A DNA stretch of 64,000 nt from CAYNGH01 sp964396845 (GTDB taxonomy: Bacteria; Vulcanimicrobiota; JAJTBE01; CAYNGH01). The stretch is taken from assembly GCA_964396845.1 (NCBI GenBank), contig CAYNGH010000003.1, positions 11,779 to 75,778 of the forward strand, read 5' to 3'. Under the pieces are notes generated by a model. It saw only the letters and a program-made list of their open reading frames with translations, made no database searches and was not told the origin of the DNA. Every line of letters begins with the position of its first letter. Within the stretch, counting starts at the first letter, position 1. A program made the translations under genes and the position numbers. Below are positions 8,188 to 17,066 of this stretch, one piece after another.

Positions 8188-8874
8188 TCAGGTCAGAGGA
8201 TCGATTCCACCCCGCATAAGATTCTTTAGAAACTTCACCTTGTTGAGGCTGTTGATGACCAGCTCAAGGATTTTTCTGGAAATATCCTCAACATCCTGGC
8301 TCCCGTCGAGAACTCGGAATCTGTCGGGTTCTTCCCGGGATATAAAATGGTAACCTTCCCGCACACGGTGGAAAAAGTCCAGGGTTTCCTTTTCGATACG
8401 GTCTGCGGGTTTTTCCAGCTCCTGGATCCGGTTATAAACCCTGGTGAGTCCCTGGGCCGGGTCCAGATCCAGAAAAATAGTCATATTGGGCCGTACATTC
8501 CAGGAAGCCCGAGAGCTGGTTTCCCGCACCAGATTTTCCGGAAGCCCCCTGCCAAAACACTGGTATGCAAGGGTGGCATCAGAAAAACGGTCGCAGATGA
8601 CAATCTTGCCCTCCTCCAGAGAGGGGCGGATCAACCGATCCACATGCTGGGCCCTGGCGGCGCATATCAGAAACAGCTCCGTCAGGGGAGTCATATCATC
8701 ATAGGAAAGATCTGTGAAGATTGTTTTAATTGCATTGCCTATGCCGGTTCCTCCCGGTTCTGATGTCAGGACGCAGGGATAGCCCTGCCGGGTAAGCTCG
8801 TCAAAGAGGACCCTGGCCTGGGTAGTCTTGCCGGCTCCCTCAAGCCCCTCAAAGGTGATCATATGTCCTTTCAT
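8188..8874 (-). CDS. tmk: Thymidylate kinase
   Basis: A 228-residue dTMP kinase that phosphorylates dTMP to dTDP in dTTP synthesis. The P-loop is FEGLEGAGKTT (about 8-18). ICDRFSDATLAYQ carries the DR motif that binds dTMP, and a lid region follows (GLTRVYNRIQELEKPADRIEKE). I chose the ATG at 8874 (MKGHMITFEG) because GGAGG lies 6 nt upstream; a longer version would start inside that ribosome binding site. It lies 70 bp downstream of the R3H ATPase gene on the same strand, an arrangement I know from Clostridia-type genomes. Confidence 0.93.
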   Translation of the reverse strand: MKGHMITFEGLEGAGKTTQARVLFDELTRQGYPCVLTSEPGGTGIGNAIKTIFTDLSYDDMTPLTELFLICAARAQHVDRLIRPSLEEGKIVICDRFSDATLAYQCFGRGLPENLVRETSSRASWNVRPNMTIFLDLDPAQGLTRVYNRIQELEKPADRIEKETLDFFHRVREGYHFISREEPDRFRVLDGSQDVEDISRKILELVINSLNKVKFLKNLMRGGIDPLT

Positions 8875-8944
8875 TAAAATCCTCCAATTTTTGACTGTCA
8901 AGGGGGTTATTCACCGCAGATGCACTCAATGCCTTCTGAATGCC

Positions 8945-10600
8945 TTAATCCTTGTAAACTCTCACCCGGCGGAAAGGCTCCTGCCCCAGGCTTGAGGATC
9001 GCAGGCTGTAGCTGTTGACAAGCTGGTGCTGAAGCCTCCTCAGATATGAGTTCTGGGGCATTAAATCCACAGAGTTAGAAGAACGGATGACTTCCATTAC
9101 AGCCTTCTCTGCGTCCTTCAATGCGGCGTTTTCCATATTCAGTTTTTCCTGCTGGGATTCGGACAGCTCCCCATAAATTGGCTCGCCGGGGCTGTCCTTC
9201 ACCTGGAAATGTTCCTTCAGAAATTTCTGAATCTGAGTGACAGTATTGCTCCGGATGGCATGAACCGGGGTTCTGCCCGCGGATTCCCGAATCTTTTTCA
9301 ATCCCTTGTGCTCCTGACTCTTGATGGTCAGGACCATATCGGCATCCTCAATCCGGCGAACCACTGCCACTTTCAGCCCCAGAGCCTCTACCGCCTTTTC
9401 AATTCTGTTCCGACTGACAGCATAGGGGAAAATCCTCACAGCACGGCCTCTGCCGGTCACAGGAGCTCTGGGAGGCGGAAGCTGGCTGTAATAATCATCT
9501 GCGGGAGAACTGTCGGACTCCCGGTTGTTGTTCTCCCGACGGGATCCTTTTTTGAAGCCGTTTCCATCGGAATTCCCCGTCAAGGCACGGCTCTGAACAA
9601 CACGGTATCCTCCCGATTCGTCGTCCCTCTCCCGAATCTCCGGGGTGGGGCTTCCTCCCCTTAGCAGAATATCAATCACCTGATCAACATCCTCGTGGAT
9701 GGCCAGACGGTCTTTTTCCTGTATCTCAATCACCACATCAAAGGTGGGCGGAGCTTTCCTCTCCAGCACTGTTTTCTGGGTATGTCTGCGCCGGGCCTCT
9801 TCATCGGACAGGGTCACCGCCTGAATGCCTCCCACCAGGTCTGAAAGAGTGGGATTCATAAGAAGATTGGGCAGGGCATTGCCATGAGCCGTGGCAATCA
9901 GCTGAACTCCCCGTTCCGCGATGGTCCTGGCAGCGTAGGCTTCCTGTTCGGTGCCGATCTCATCCACCACGATGACTTCCGGCATATGGTTCTGGACAGC
10001 CTCGATCATGACTTCATGTTGCAGGTCATGATGGGGTACCTGCATTCGCCGGGCCAGGCCGATCCCCGGATGGGGAATATCCCCGTCACCGGCAATCTCA
10101 TTAGATGTATCAACAATAACAACACGTTTTTTAAAATCGTCCGCCAGAACCCTGGCCATTTCCCGAAGCATTGTGGTTTTGCCTACTCCCGGCCTCCCCA
10201 GCAGTAAAATGGAACGATCTGTATCCACCAGGTCGCTGATGAGGGAGATGGTGCCGTAAACAGCTCTCCCCACCCGCAGGGTCAACCCGATGACATCATT
10301 GGTGCGGTTTTTGATGGCAGAGATGCGGTGGAGGGTTCGGGGGATGCCGGCCCGGTTATCAGCGCCGAACTTGCCAACCCTTTCCACCACATGATTAATA
10401 TCCTCAAGATTGATAAATTCATCTCTCAGGTAAGTAAAATGGTCTTCAAAACGGGCTTCAGGCCTCCTGCCCAGGTCCATCACCACCTCAATGAGATCCT
10501 GCACACCCCGGAGTTTCTGCAGCGCTCCGGCCACGTCTTCCGGCAGTATGGTAAGAAGCTCGTCAAGGTTGTCAGTAATACGAATTTCACCTTTTGTCAA
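8945..10600 (-). CDS. R3H-domain AAA ATPase (SpoIIIAA/Ycf45-like)
   Basis: A 551-residue ATPase. The P-loop is GRPGVGKTT (135-143), and VIVVDEIG (about 209-216) is Walker B, followed by AARTIAERGVQLIATAHGN as in SpoIIIAA and plastid Ycf45. The C-terminal part has a region with KVAVVRRIEDADMVLT and a terminal R3H-like segment (HQLVNSYSLRSSSLG, ending RRVRVYKD), which binds single-stranded nucleic acid in this family. A Ser/Asn-rich linker (about 345-375) separates the halves. The start is TTG, with AGGAGG 13 nt upstream. It probably forms an operon with tmk. Its exact function in bacteria is unsettled. Confidence 0.85.
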   Translation of the reverse strand: MTKGEIRITDNLDELLTILPEDVAGALQKLRGVQDLIEVVMDLGRRPEARFEDHFTYLRDEFINLEDINHVVERVGKFGADNRAGIPRTLHRISAIKNRTNDVIGLTLRVGRAVYGTISLISDLVDTDRSILLLGRPGVGKTTMLREMARVLADDFKKRVVIVDTSNEIAGDGDIPHPGIGLARRMQVPHHDLQHEVMIEAVQNHMPEVIVVDEIGTEQEAYAARTIAERGVQLIATAHGNALPNLLMNPTLSDLVGGIQAVTLSDEEARRRHTQKTVLERKAPPTFDVVIEIQEKDRLAIHEDVDQVIDILLRGGSPTPEIRERDDESGGYRVVQSRALTGNSDGNGFKKGSRRENNNRESDSSPADDYYSQLPPPRAPVTGRGRAVRIFPYAVSRNRIEKAVEALGLKVAVVRRIEDADMVLTIKSQEHKGLKKIRESAGRTPVHAIRSNTVTQIQKFLKEHFQVKDSPGEPIYGELSESQQEKLNMENAALKDAEKAVMEVIRSSNSVDLMPQNSYLRRLQHQLVNSYSLRSSSLGQEPFRRVRVYKD

Positions 10601-10660
10601 TTATGTATTCAAACCTCCTGATCCATTAATTAGAAAAATCTACATTATAATTTATCATTC

Positions 10661-10685
10661 TCTCCGGTTAACCTTTTGCCGGAGA
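10661..10685 (-). terminator. Hairpin after the decarboxylase gene
   Basis: TCTCCGG (10661-10667) pairs with CCGGAGA (10679-10685) across an 11-nt loop, just past the stop codon at 10690 on the minus strand. There is no U run after it, so it is a weak terminator candidate or a 3' stabiliser. Confidence 0.4.
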
Positions 10686-10689
10686 AAAT

Positions 10690-12219
10690 TTACCTGAATC
10701 TTTTCACCACTCGGATAAACTCAAGGCTCGGGTCTATGGCTCCCTGAATATGAACCCCCGCGTCCATTTCGACGCGGATATAATCAATAATCTCCCGGGT
10801 TATCTCATCGCCGGGACGCAGAATCGGAATCCCCGGCGGATAAGGGGTTATCATCTCAGAGCAGATCCTTCCCTGGGCTTTTTCCAGGGCAATGGTTTCA
10901 AAATCCGCCACATAAGCATCCCTGGGTGTCATCAATTGACGGGACCAGTCGGGAAGCTCCATGGGCCGGTTCTTTCGTTTGTAAAACAGGCGGATCCGGG
11001 ACAGAGAGTGATCCTCCCGGGGCCAGCTGTCGATTTCTCGGAAAGCCTGAATTATCCTGTTCACATCATCCTTGTGGTTGCCGATGGTTATAAGGGCCAA
11101 ACAGTTAAAGAGATCCGACATCTCAAACTGTATATTATAACGTTTCCGCAGTATCGCCTCCACCTCATACCCGGTAAGATCCAACTCCCGGGCAGTGACA
11201 GTCAGCTTGGTTCCGTCGAACCCGTGAACTCCCGGCCTGCCCACAAGTTCGTATCCATAAGCGTGGATGCCGGGAATCCGGTTCAACTCCTGCCGGGCAT
11301 TTTCCGCCAGCTGGAGGGTTCTGTCCAGTAGCTCCCGTCCGTGAACCGCCATATTCATACGGGCTGCATCCAGAGAAGCCACCAGAAGACATGAAGGACT
11401 GGTGGAGAGAAACAGCCGGATTGCCGACTGAAGCCGTCCCACATCTATCCTGTCCCCTTTGACATGAATCATGGATGCCTGGGCCATACTCCCAGTCAGC
11501 TTGTGGGTGCTGTTGACCACCAGGTCCGCTCCCGCACTCAGAGCCGACTGGGGCAACTGTGGATGAAAAGGGAAATGAGGCCCCCAGGCTTCGTCCACCA
11601 GAATCGGCTTGCCATGAGAGTGGGCGATATCCACCATCTTATGGATATCACAGGCAGCTCCGTAATATGTGGGGGACAGGATAAACACCGCTCTGGTGTC
11701 GGGGTGTTCCTTCAGGGTTTTCTCAAGGGTTTCCGGAGTGACAGTGTGATCCACCTGCATTTCATAGTCATATTCCGGTTCCATATATACAGGACAGGCT
11801 CCCGACAGGATCAAAGCGCCCGTGGCGGAACGGTGAACATTGCGGGGAAGCAGGATTTTTTCTCCCGGGTTGACCGCAGCCATAATCATTGCCAGATTCC
11901 CCGAAGAGGAACCATTAATCAAAAAAAATGTCCGGTCAGCGCCATATGCCTCCGCGGCGAGGCTCTGAGCTTCTTCCACCACCGACATAGGCTGGTGTAT
12001 GTCGTCAAGACCCATAACCTGGCTCACATCCGAGGCCAGACCATACTTCTTGACAAAATCACGGAACCGGGGCAGAGCACCCTTTCCCTGCTGATGACCG
12101 GGAACATGAAAAGTCGTCACCCCCGAGTCGATATACTTCTCCAGGGCGTCGAAATATGGGGTTCGGGACTGATCGTGAGCTGATGAAGACGCATCTGTTT
12201 CATCAAGATTCAGGGGCAT
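10690..12219 (-). CDS. Arginine/lysine/ornithine decarboxylase
   Basis: A 509-residue fold-type I PLP enzyme of the Orn/Lys/Arg decarboxylase class, as in Bacillus SpeA. TPYFDALEKYI...FHVPGHQQGKG is the typical N-terminus. DEAWGPHFPF supplies the PLP-binding Asp, and STHKLTGSM holds the PLP Lys at about 240. Length fits the biosynthetic Gram-positive type. The C-terminus (LRPGDEIT near TPYPPGIPI) is also typical. The start may be the ATG at 12219 (AGGAGG 15 nt away) or a TTG two codons earlier at 12225, which has better spacing. It would make agmatine or cadaverine, so it links to polyamines; the orphan potA-like ATPase at 57315 is far away. Substrate specificity cannot be told. Confidence 0.88.
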   Translation of the reverse strand: MPLNLDETDASSSAHDQSRTPYFDALEKYIDSGVTTFHVPGHQQGKGALPRFRDFVKKYGLASDVSQVMGLDDIHQPMSVVEEAQSLAAEAYGADRTFFLINGSSSGNLAMIMAAVNPGEKILLPRNVHRSATGALILSGACPVYMEPEYDYEMQVDHTVTPETLEKTLKEHPDTRAVFILSPTYYGAACDIHKMVDIAHSHGKPILVDEAWGPHFPFHPQLPQSALSAGADLVVNSTHKLTGSMAQASMIHVKGDRIDVGRLQSAIRLFLSTSPSCLLVASLDAARMNMAVHGRELLDRTLQLAENARQELNRIPGIHAYGYELVGRPGVHGFDGTKLTVTARELDLTGYEVEAILRKRYNIQFEMSDLFNCLALITIGNHKDDVNRIIQAFREIDSWPREDHSLSRIRLFYKRKNRPMELPDWSRQLMTPRDAYVADFETIALEKAQGRICSEMITPYPPGIPILRPGDEITREIIDYIRVEMDAGVHIQGAIDPSLEFIRVVKRFR

Positions 12220-12352
12220 TATCAAGGAACATCCCTCCTGTGGACACGCCGGCAAAAGGCAACAGTACTCGTCAACCGGCCTTGGCCGTTGCTTTTTAAA
12301 GCAGTGTATATCCATATGAATCCTTTGTCAAGAAGATAGCAAAAAGAAGGAA

Positions 12353-12378
12353 CAAAAAAGGCCGTCTGCGGGACGGCC
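12353..12378 (-). terminator. Rho-independent terminator of the NlpC/P60 gene
   Basis: GGCCGTC (12359-12365) pairs with GACGGCC (12372-12378) around CCGCA. On the minus strand a T6 run follows (plus-strand A run at 12353-12358). It lies 22 bp after the stop at 12401. Confidence 0.9.
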
Positions 12379-12400
12379 CAGAAATATATTGAAGTACAAA

Positions 12401-13039
12401 TTATCCTTTTAAACGCCTGGCACCGCAAAATTTCTCGGCATAATAGCCCTGATCCATACGGTCAACAACCACTGGCTTTGCCGCGGTGGGACGATGGACA
12501 AATTTTCCGTCGCCAAGATAAATCCCCACGTGGGTATAGTCGGTAGGCAGGTAGGTGTATCCAAAATATACAATGTCGCCGGGCTTTAAATCTTTCTTTT
12601 CTACTTTTTTACCCTGCTTCTGAAGCTCCCAGCAGTTGACCTCGTGCTTGAAATCGGGAGGAGCGATGCCGGAGTCCTTCACCATCTGGCTTACAAAGTC
12701 GGCGCAACGCTCCCGCTGGCCTGGCTTGAATTCCTTGCCGTCCATCTTGGCTGCATAATCCGCCAGCCTCTGTCCCGCCTGGGATGCGGTAATCCCGCCG
12801 ATGCCCAGGGCAGCACTTCCACCGGCCCTGGAAAGAAGGGCCTGAAGACTGTCGGGTGTATTCAGGCCGTTGACCCCCATAGCACCAAGGTTGTTCTGGT
12901 TTCCCATGGCCATCTTCAGGCTGGAATTGAACTGCATGTGGTTAACCTGAAGGGCCTGGGGCGAGGATACCTGGTTAATTCTCTGCTTGATGGAATTAAT
13001 CCGGCTCATTACCCTCTGGATTGCATGAAACTGGGACAT
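12401..13039 (-). CDS. NlpC/P60 peptidoglycan hydrolase with N-terminal helical tag
   Basis: A 212-residue protein with a C-terminal NlpC/P60 domain: catalytic Cys112 (ERCADFV), His170 (YTHVGIYLGDG) and His182 (FVHRPT). The family cleaves peptide stems of peptidoglycan, usually gamma-D-Glu to diamino acid. LKPGDIVYFG is the conserved strand before the His. GGGAGG lies 9 nt before the ATG. There is no signal peptide. The first 25 residues (MSQFHAIQRVMSRINSI...) match those of the M15 peptidase at 1536, and residues 26-90 are a Gly/Asn/Met-rich linker. It has its own terminator and appears monocistronic. Confidence 0.87.
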   Translation of the reverse strand: MSQFHAIQRVMSRINSIKQRINQVSSPQALQVNHMQFNSSLKMAMGNQNNLGAMGVNGLNTPDSLQALLSRAGGSAALGIGGITASQAGQRLADYAAKMDGKEFKPGQRERCADFVSQMVKDSGIAPPDFKHEVNCWELQKQGKKVEKKDLKPGDIVYFGYTYLPTDYTHVGIYLGDGKFVHRPTAAKPVVVDRMDQGYYAEKFCGARRLKG

Positions 13040-13221
13040 TTAGCTTCCTCCCGACACAAGAATGTAAAAACAGATGGTGGCGACATCTCCACTTCTATTA
13101 TTACATTTTTAGAGGATAAATGAAAGGGGGTTTTGTTAAAATCTTGTTACAAAAGTGTAAAAATTTTTGCACAATTGCAGACATGAAGCCGACATCTATT
13201 AATTTTTGTTAACAAATCCCA

Positions 13222-13605
13222 TTAATCCTGTTTTCTAAAATAAAGAGGGCGTTCCTCCACCAGTCTGCTGTCGAGGAAAATCTGCAGATGATAAGTGCCC
13301 GGCTCAGTGAAGACCAGCTGGTTTACATCGGTGGTTACATAGGCGGTTTCAGTTTCTTCTTCCAGGGTAAAATACTGCTCCTGGGACTGAGTAACAATAA
13401 GAGAATGGGTGGGGTTTAAAAGTTTGAGCTGTTGGACATGAAACCCGGTTCCATTGGACCAGGCGCACATGACAGAAAAATGGGGATAAGAGAAGGGATA
13501 CCGGGATGAAGAAAGCTCGCTGAAAACCCCGTAACAAACCAGTTTGTTGTCGGGCAGGGGTATCACCGAGTCACAGAATATCACATTTGTCAGGGCCAGT
13601 TCCAT
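13222..13605 (-). CDS. DUF6941-like small protein
   Basis: A 127-residue protein. The opening (LALTNVIFCDSVIPLPDNKLVCYGVFSEL) and the C-terminal beta-rich part (FTEPGTYHLQIFLDSRLVEERPLYF) resemble the DUF6941 type of small immunoglobulin-like proteins of unknown role. There is no signal peptide. AAGGAG lies 11 nt before the ATG. It follows sfsA by 107 bp on the same strand. The family call is from memory of the pattern. Confidence 0.65.
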   Translation of the reverse strand: MELALTNVIFCDSVIPLPDNKLVCYGVFSELSSSRYPFSYPHFSVMCAWSNGTGFHVQQLKLLNPTHSLIVTQSQEQYFTLEEETETAYVTTDVNQLVFTEPGTYHLQIFLDSRLVEERPLYFRKQD

Positions 13606-13712
13606 TTCCTTGTTTCTCCTTGATACGAACCGCTGTTTTGCAGTCCTTTTCGAGGCCAGACATACAAATCCCTTGCACAGAGAAAGGTGGTTTTGAACCG
13701 GGGAACCTCAGC

Positions 13713-14420
13713 TCAGAGGATAACTGGCACCGGATCTGTCACCTGGTTTACAAGGGTGTCAATACGGCATCGATAAGCCAAAATTTTAATCCCCTCTTCA
13801 AAGGCTTCCCGTAGAAGCCGGGCAAAGGCGGGATCTTCTTCTTCGTTGGGGGAAAAACTGACGGCATCGGAACGCTGGACAATAAACACCACTGCTCCCT
13901 GTTCTCCCTTTCGGCAGTGATCAATCAGCTCCCGCAGATGCCTGCATCCCCGGGATGTGGGAGCATCAGGGAACCGGGCTACCCCGTCAGTCACCAGGCT
14001 TACTGATTTAATCTCAGTAAAGACTCTCTTCTCTCCGGGATCCTCTAAGACAAAATCAATTCTGGACATCCCCAGTCTTTTTTCCCTGCCAGCTATTCGC
14101 CACCGGGCAAACTCAGTGATAATCCCATCGTTGAGAGCCTCTTCAAAAAGCCGGTTTGCCTTGGCCGCCTCCAGGGATACATAGCCGGAGCCGAACCGGG
14201 AAAGAACAAGGGTATATGATGTTTTCCTGGCCTTGTTGCCCGGCGGGGCCTGGGACAGGAAAACTTCCCGATTGGGAATCAGAAGCTCCCCGAGCCTCCC
14301 GGAATTGGGAACATGGACATACTGCTTTCTGCCGTCAACAATGACTGTTGCAGAGAAGCGGTTTTCTCTCTTTACAAATCTTGCGGGTATGAGTCTGTCG
14401 GGATATTCCAGGTCAATCAC
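13713..14420 (-). CDS. sfsA: SfsA family DNA-binding/nuclease protein
   Basis: A 235-residue protein with the full SfsA layout: an N-terminal OB-like part (RLIPARFVKRENRFSATV, then HVPNSGRLGELL) and a C-terminal nuclease-like part with DFVL, FTEIKSVSLV, FPDAPTSRG and GAVVFIVQRSD. The PNSGR and EIKS motifs are diagnostic. In E. coli SfsA was named for stimulating sugar fermentation; the domain fold is nuclease-like and its function is not settled. The start is GTG with no strong ribosome binding site. Confidence 0.92.
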   Translation of the reverse strand: MIDLEYPDRLIPARFVKRENRFSATVIVDGRKQYVHVPNSGRLGELLIPNREVFLSQAPPGNKARKTSYTLVLSRFGSGYVSLEAAKANRLFEEALNDGIITEFARWRIAGREKRLGMSRIDFVLEDPGEKRVFTEIKSVSLVTDGVARFPDAPTSRGCRHLRELIDHCRKGEQGAVVFIVQRSDAVSFSPNEEEDPAFARLLREAFEEGIKILAYRCRIDTLVNQVTDPVPVIL

Positions 14421-14616
14421 TCCAGAACTGCAAAAGTTTTTTTGCCCTGCCGGGTAAATTCAAGGCTAATCCGGCGGTTTCACTGCAGAAGCCTCACCGA
14501 CTCACATGAAGTTTTCGATGTGCTCCAGCTGAAACCTTTCCGAGTTAACCATTTCAGGGCATTTGGAGGAATTCCCAACTGAGAAGCGAAAAACTATCAG
14601 ACATGGAAACAGGCAG

Positions 14617-14640
14617 GATTAACCTCTCCGGAGGTTAATC
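14617..14640. promoter_or_regulatory. Perfect 10-bp palindrome before the mini-protein gene
   Basis: GATTAACCTC (14617-14626) and GAGGTTAATC (14631-14640) around TCCG. No T run follows, so it is not a standard terminator. It ends 24 nt before the ribosome binding site of the gene at 14681 and may be an operator or a leader stem-loop. Confidence 0.55.
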
Positions 14641-14680
14641 GTGTATTATCATATCATTGATTAAAAGAGGTGAGATTAAA

Positions 14681-14848
14681 TTGGCACGCGGAAAAGAAAA
14701 AAAACCAAGCGACCCCAAATGCAGGGGTTGCGGAGGGCTTCTGGAAGGCCGACAGACAGTCCGGATAGCCGGTAACAAGTGGCACGTGGAGTGCGCCCAG
14801 AAAGCCGGTAAAAAAATCCCCAGGGAATACCAGCAGCAGGCCTCATAA
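14681..14848 (+). CDS. LIM-like zinc-binding mini-protein
   Basis: A 55-residue protein starting at TTG, with AAGAGG about 10 nt upstream. After a Lys-rich start it has CRGCGG, then a 17-residue spacer with V...G, then WHVECAQK: Cys-x2-Cys-x17-His-x2-Cys. This is the exact spacing of the first zinc module of LIM domains, including the Trp before the His. The second module is missing. The protein may bind zinc and a partner or nucleic acid. It lies between sfsA and the EF-G paralogue, 109 bp upstream of the latter. Confidence 0.7.
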   Translation: MARGKEKKPSDPKCRGCGGLLEGRQTVRIAGNKWHVECAQKAGKKIPREYQQQAS

Positions 14849-14957
14849 AAAAGAATATCAGAACCAACCGCCCGCAAAGCCCCTGGCTCCGACTCTGTCG
14901 GAATGCTGACGCGGCAGTGGGCGGTATTACTACCAATTATTTGACAGGAGGATTTCA

Positions 14958-17036
14958 GTGAAGAAATACAGTGTTGACAAGATCAGGAATGTGGGGTTTT
15001 TTGGTCATGGGGGAACCGGCAAGACCACCATGTGCGAAGGAATGCTATTCGACACAAAAACCATTGACAGATTCGGGAAAATCAACGAGGGAAACACAAC
15101 CTCGGACTTTGATCCCGATGAAATAAAACGGGGAATGTCCATATTCACCAGTGTTATTCCCGTGGAATATAACGGTTGCAAACTCAATATCCTTGACACT
15201 CCCGGCTTTTTGGACTTTGCCGCCCAGATTCAAAGCAGTTTGAGGGTCGTTGAGTCCGGGGTGTTTTTTATGTCGGCTCAGGCCGGGGTGGAAGTCGGCC
15301 TGGAGAGAGCATGGAAAATGTCAAAGGATCTCAGAATGGGGCGAATGTTTTTCATCAATGCCCTGGACAAGGAAAATGCCGATTTTGACAAGGCTCTGGC
15401 ATCCATAGAAGAGATCCTTCCCGTGGATGGAAGCGTTGTCCCAATCCAGATACCCATGGGTAAATCCCCCAACGTGACGGGAATAATCGATCTGGTGGAG
15501 ATGTGTTCATATACCTTTGACAACGGCAATGCCGTAAAGGGCGAGATTCCTGCCGGTGAAAAGGATCGGGCCGACAGCTTCCGGGAAAAACTGGCAGAAG
15601 CCGCCGCGGGCACCGATGAAAAGATGATCGAAAAATACTTCGAAGGAGAACTCACCCAGGAGGATATCGCCACGGGACTTTCCACAGGCATCAGAAACGG
15701 CAGTATTCTGCCGGTTATGTGCGGTTCAGCCTATAATAATATTGGAGTAACCACCCTCATGGATGCCCTGGTGAACTTTGCGCCGGCTCCCAACGAAATG
15801 GGGCCGACAAAGGCAGAAAACGCCGACGGAGAACAAGTGGAGATAAATCCCTCCCAGGAGGATCCCATGTCGGCGCTGATATTTAAAACCACCACAGATC
15901 CTTATGTGGGGCGGTTGTCGGTAATGCGGGTCTTCTCGGGAATCCTCAAGCCGGATGCAGTTTATTACAACTCCAATCGGGAAACCGAGGAAAAAATCAG
16001 CAGCCTTATGATCTTCCGGGGAAAGAATCATGAAACCCTGGAAGAAGCTGTAGCGGGGGATATTGTCACCGTGGCCAAACTGACGGTAACAGTCACCGGC
16101 GACACCTTGTGTTCCGATGAAAGGATAGTAAAATTTCCCCCCATCAACTTCCAGGAACCCCTCATGTCCATGGCTGTCTTCCCCAAGAGCAAAGGCGACG
16201 AGGATAAGCTGTCCGGAGGCCTCAACAAGCTCATGGAAGAGGACCCCACCTTTAATGTTTACCGGGATCCCGTCACCAGGGAAACCATCATCTCGGGAAT
16301 CGGAGATCTTCAGCTGACAATCCTCATGGACCGGCTTAAGAGAAAATTTGGTGTTGACGTGGATCTGAAAAGCCCCAAGGTTCCTTACAAGGAAACCATC
16401 AAAGGAACCACCAAGGTTGAGAACAAATACAAAAAACAGACCGGAGGCCGGGGTCAGTATGGTCATGTGTGTCTTGAGATCGGCCCCATCAACCCCGAGG
16501 AGGGATTTGTCTTTGAAGACAAGATTGTCGGGGGAGTTGTGCCCAAGAATTACATCCCTGCGGTGGAAAAGGGAGTCCGCAAGGCCATGACCGAAGGAGT
16601 GCTGGCAGGCTATCCCGTAGTGGGTGTCCGGACAGCCCTGTATTTTGGATCTTATCACACCGTTGACTCATCAGATATGGCTTTCCAGATAGCCGGCTCA
16701 ATGGCCTTCAAAAAAGGCGCTCCCAACTGCAAGCCGGTCCTGCTGGAACCCATATACGACATCGAAGTTATTGTCCCCGAATCATTCATGGGAGATGTCA
16801 TCGGAGATCTCAACAGCCGGCGGGGCAGAATCATGGGTATGGATCCCATGAGTGATGGAAACCAGTCCATCAAGGCCCAGGCTCCCCTGGCAGAGATTCA
16901 GAGGTACTCCATAGACCTTCGTTCCCTGACCCAGGGCCGAGGTATTTTCCATATGAAGTTCAACCGTTACGAAGAAGTCCCCGCCCAGGTGGCAGAACCG
17001 ATTATTGAAGCGTCAAGAAAAGAAGAGGAAGAATAA
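14958..17036 (+). CDS. Elongation factor G paralogue
   Basis: A 692-residue translational GTPase with five EF-G domains. G1 is GHGGTGKT (16-23) and G3 is DTPGF (80-84). G4 reads NALD (134-137) where EF-G has NKxD, so the Lys that stacks on guanine is replaced by Ala. Domain IV has GGRGQYGHV and the C-terminus GRIMGMDP. The sequence belongs to the EF-G2-like branch common in Clostridia (VGFFGHGGTGKTTMCE, EGNTTSDFDPDEIKRG), which exists beside the main fusA and is not in the str operon. The start is GTG, with AGGAGG 6 nt upstream. Role probably a specialised translocase or recycling factor. Confidence 0.9.
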   Translation: MKKYSVDKIRNVGFFGHGGTGKTTMCEGMLFDTKTIDRFGKINEGNTTSDFDPDEIKRGMSIFTSVIPVEYNGCKLNILDTPGFLDFAAQIQSSLRVVESGVFFMSAQAGVEVGLERAWKMSKDLRMGRMFFINALDKENADFDKALASIEEILPVDGSVVPIQIPMGKSPNVTGIIDLVEMCSYTFDNGNAVKGEIPAGEKDRADSFREKLAEAAAGTDEKMIEKYFEGELTQEDIATGLSTGIRNGSILPVMCGSAYNNIGVTTLMDALVNFAPAPNEMGPTKAENADGEQVEINPSQEDPMSALIFKTTTDPYVGRLSVMRVFSGILKPDAVYYNSNRETEEKISSLMIFRGKNHETLEEAVAGDIVTVAKLTVTVTGDTLCSDERIVKFPPINFQEPLMSMAVFPKSKGDEDKLSGGLNKLMEEDPTFNVYRDPVTRETIISGIGDLQLTILMDRLKRKFGVDVDLKSPKVPYKETIKGTTKVENKYKKQTGGRGQYGHVCLEIGPINPEEGFVFEDKIVGGVVPKNYIPAVEKGVRKAMTEGVLAGYPVVGVRTALYFGSYHTVDSSDMAFQIAGSMAFKKGAPNCKPVLLEPIYDIEVIVPESFMGDVIGDLNSRRGRIMGMDPMSDGNQSIKAQAPLAEIQRYSIDLRSLTQGRGIFHMKFNRYEEVPAQVAEPIIEASRKEEEE

Positions 17037-17066
17037 TTCTTTGGAATATTTTAAGGGGGTTACATA

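Noticed and set aside
15726..16658. Open frame of 310 codons antisense to the EF-G paralogue
   Set aside because: A shadow of a conserved gene, with no ribosome binding site and no recognisable domain.
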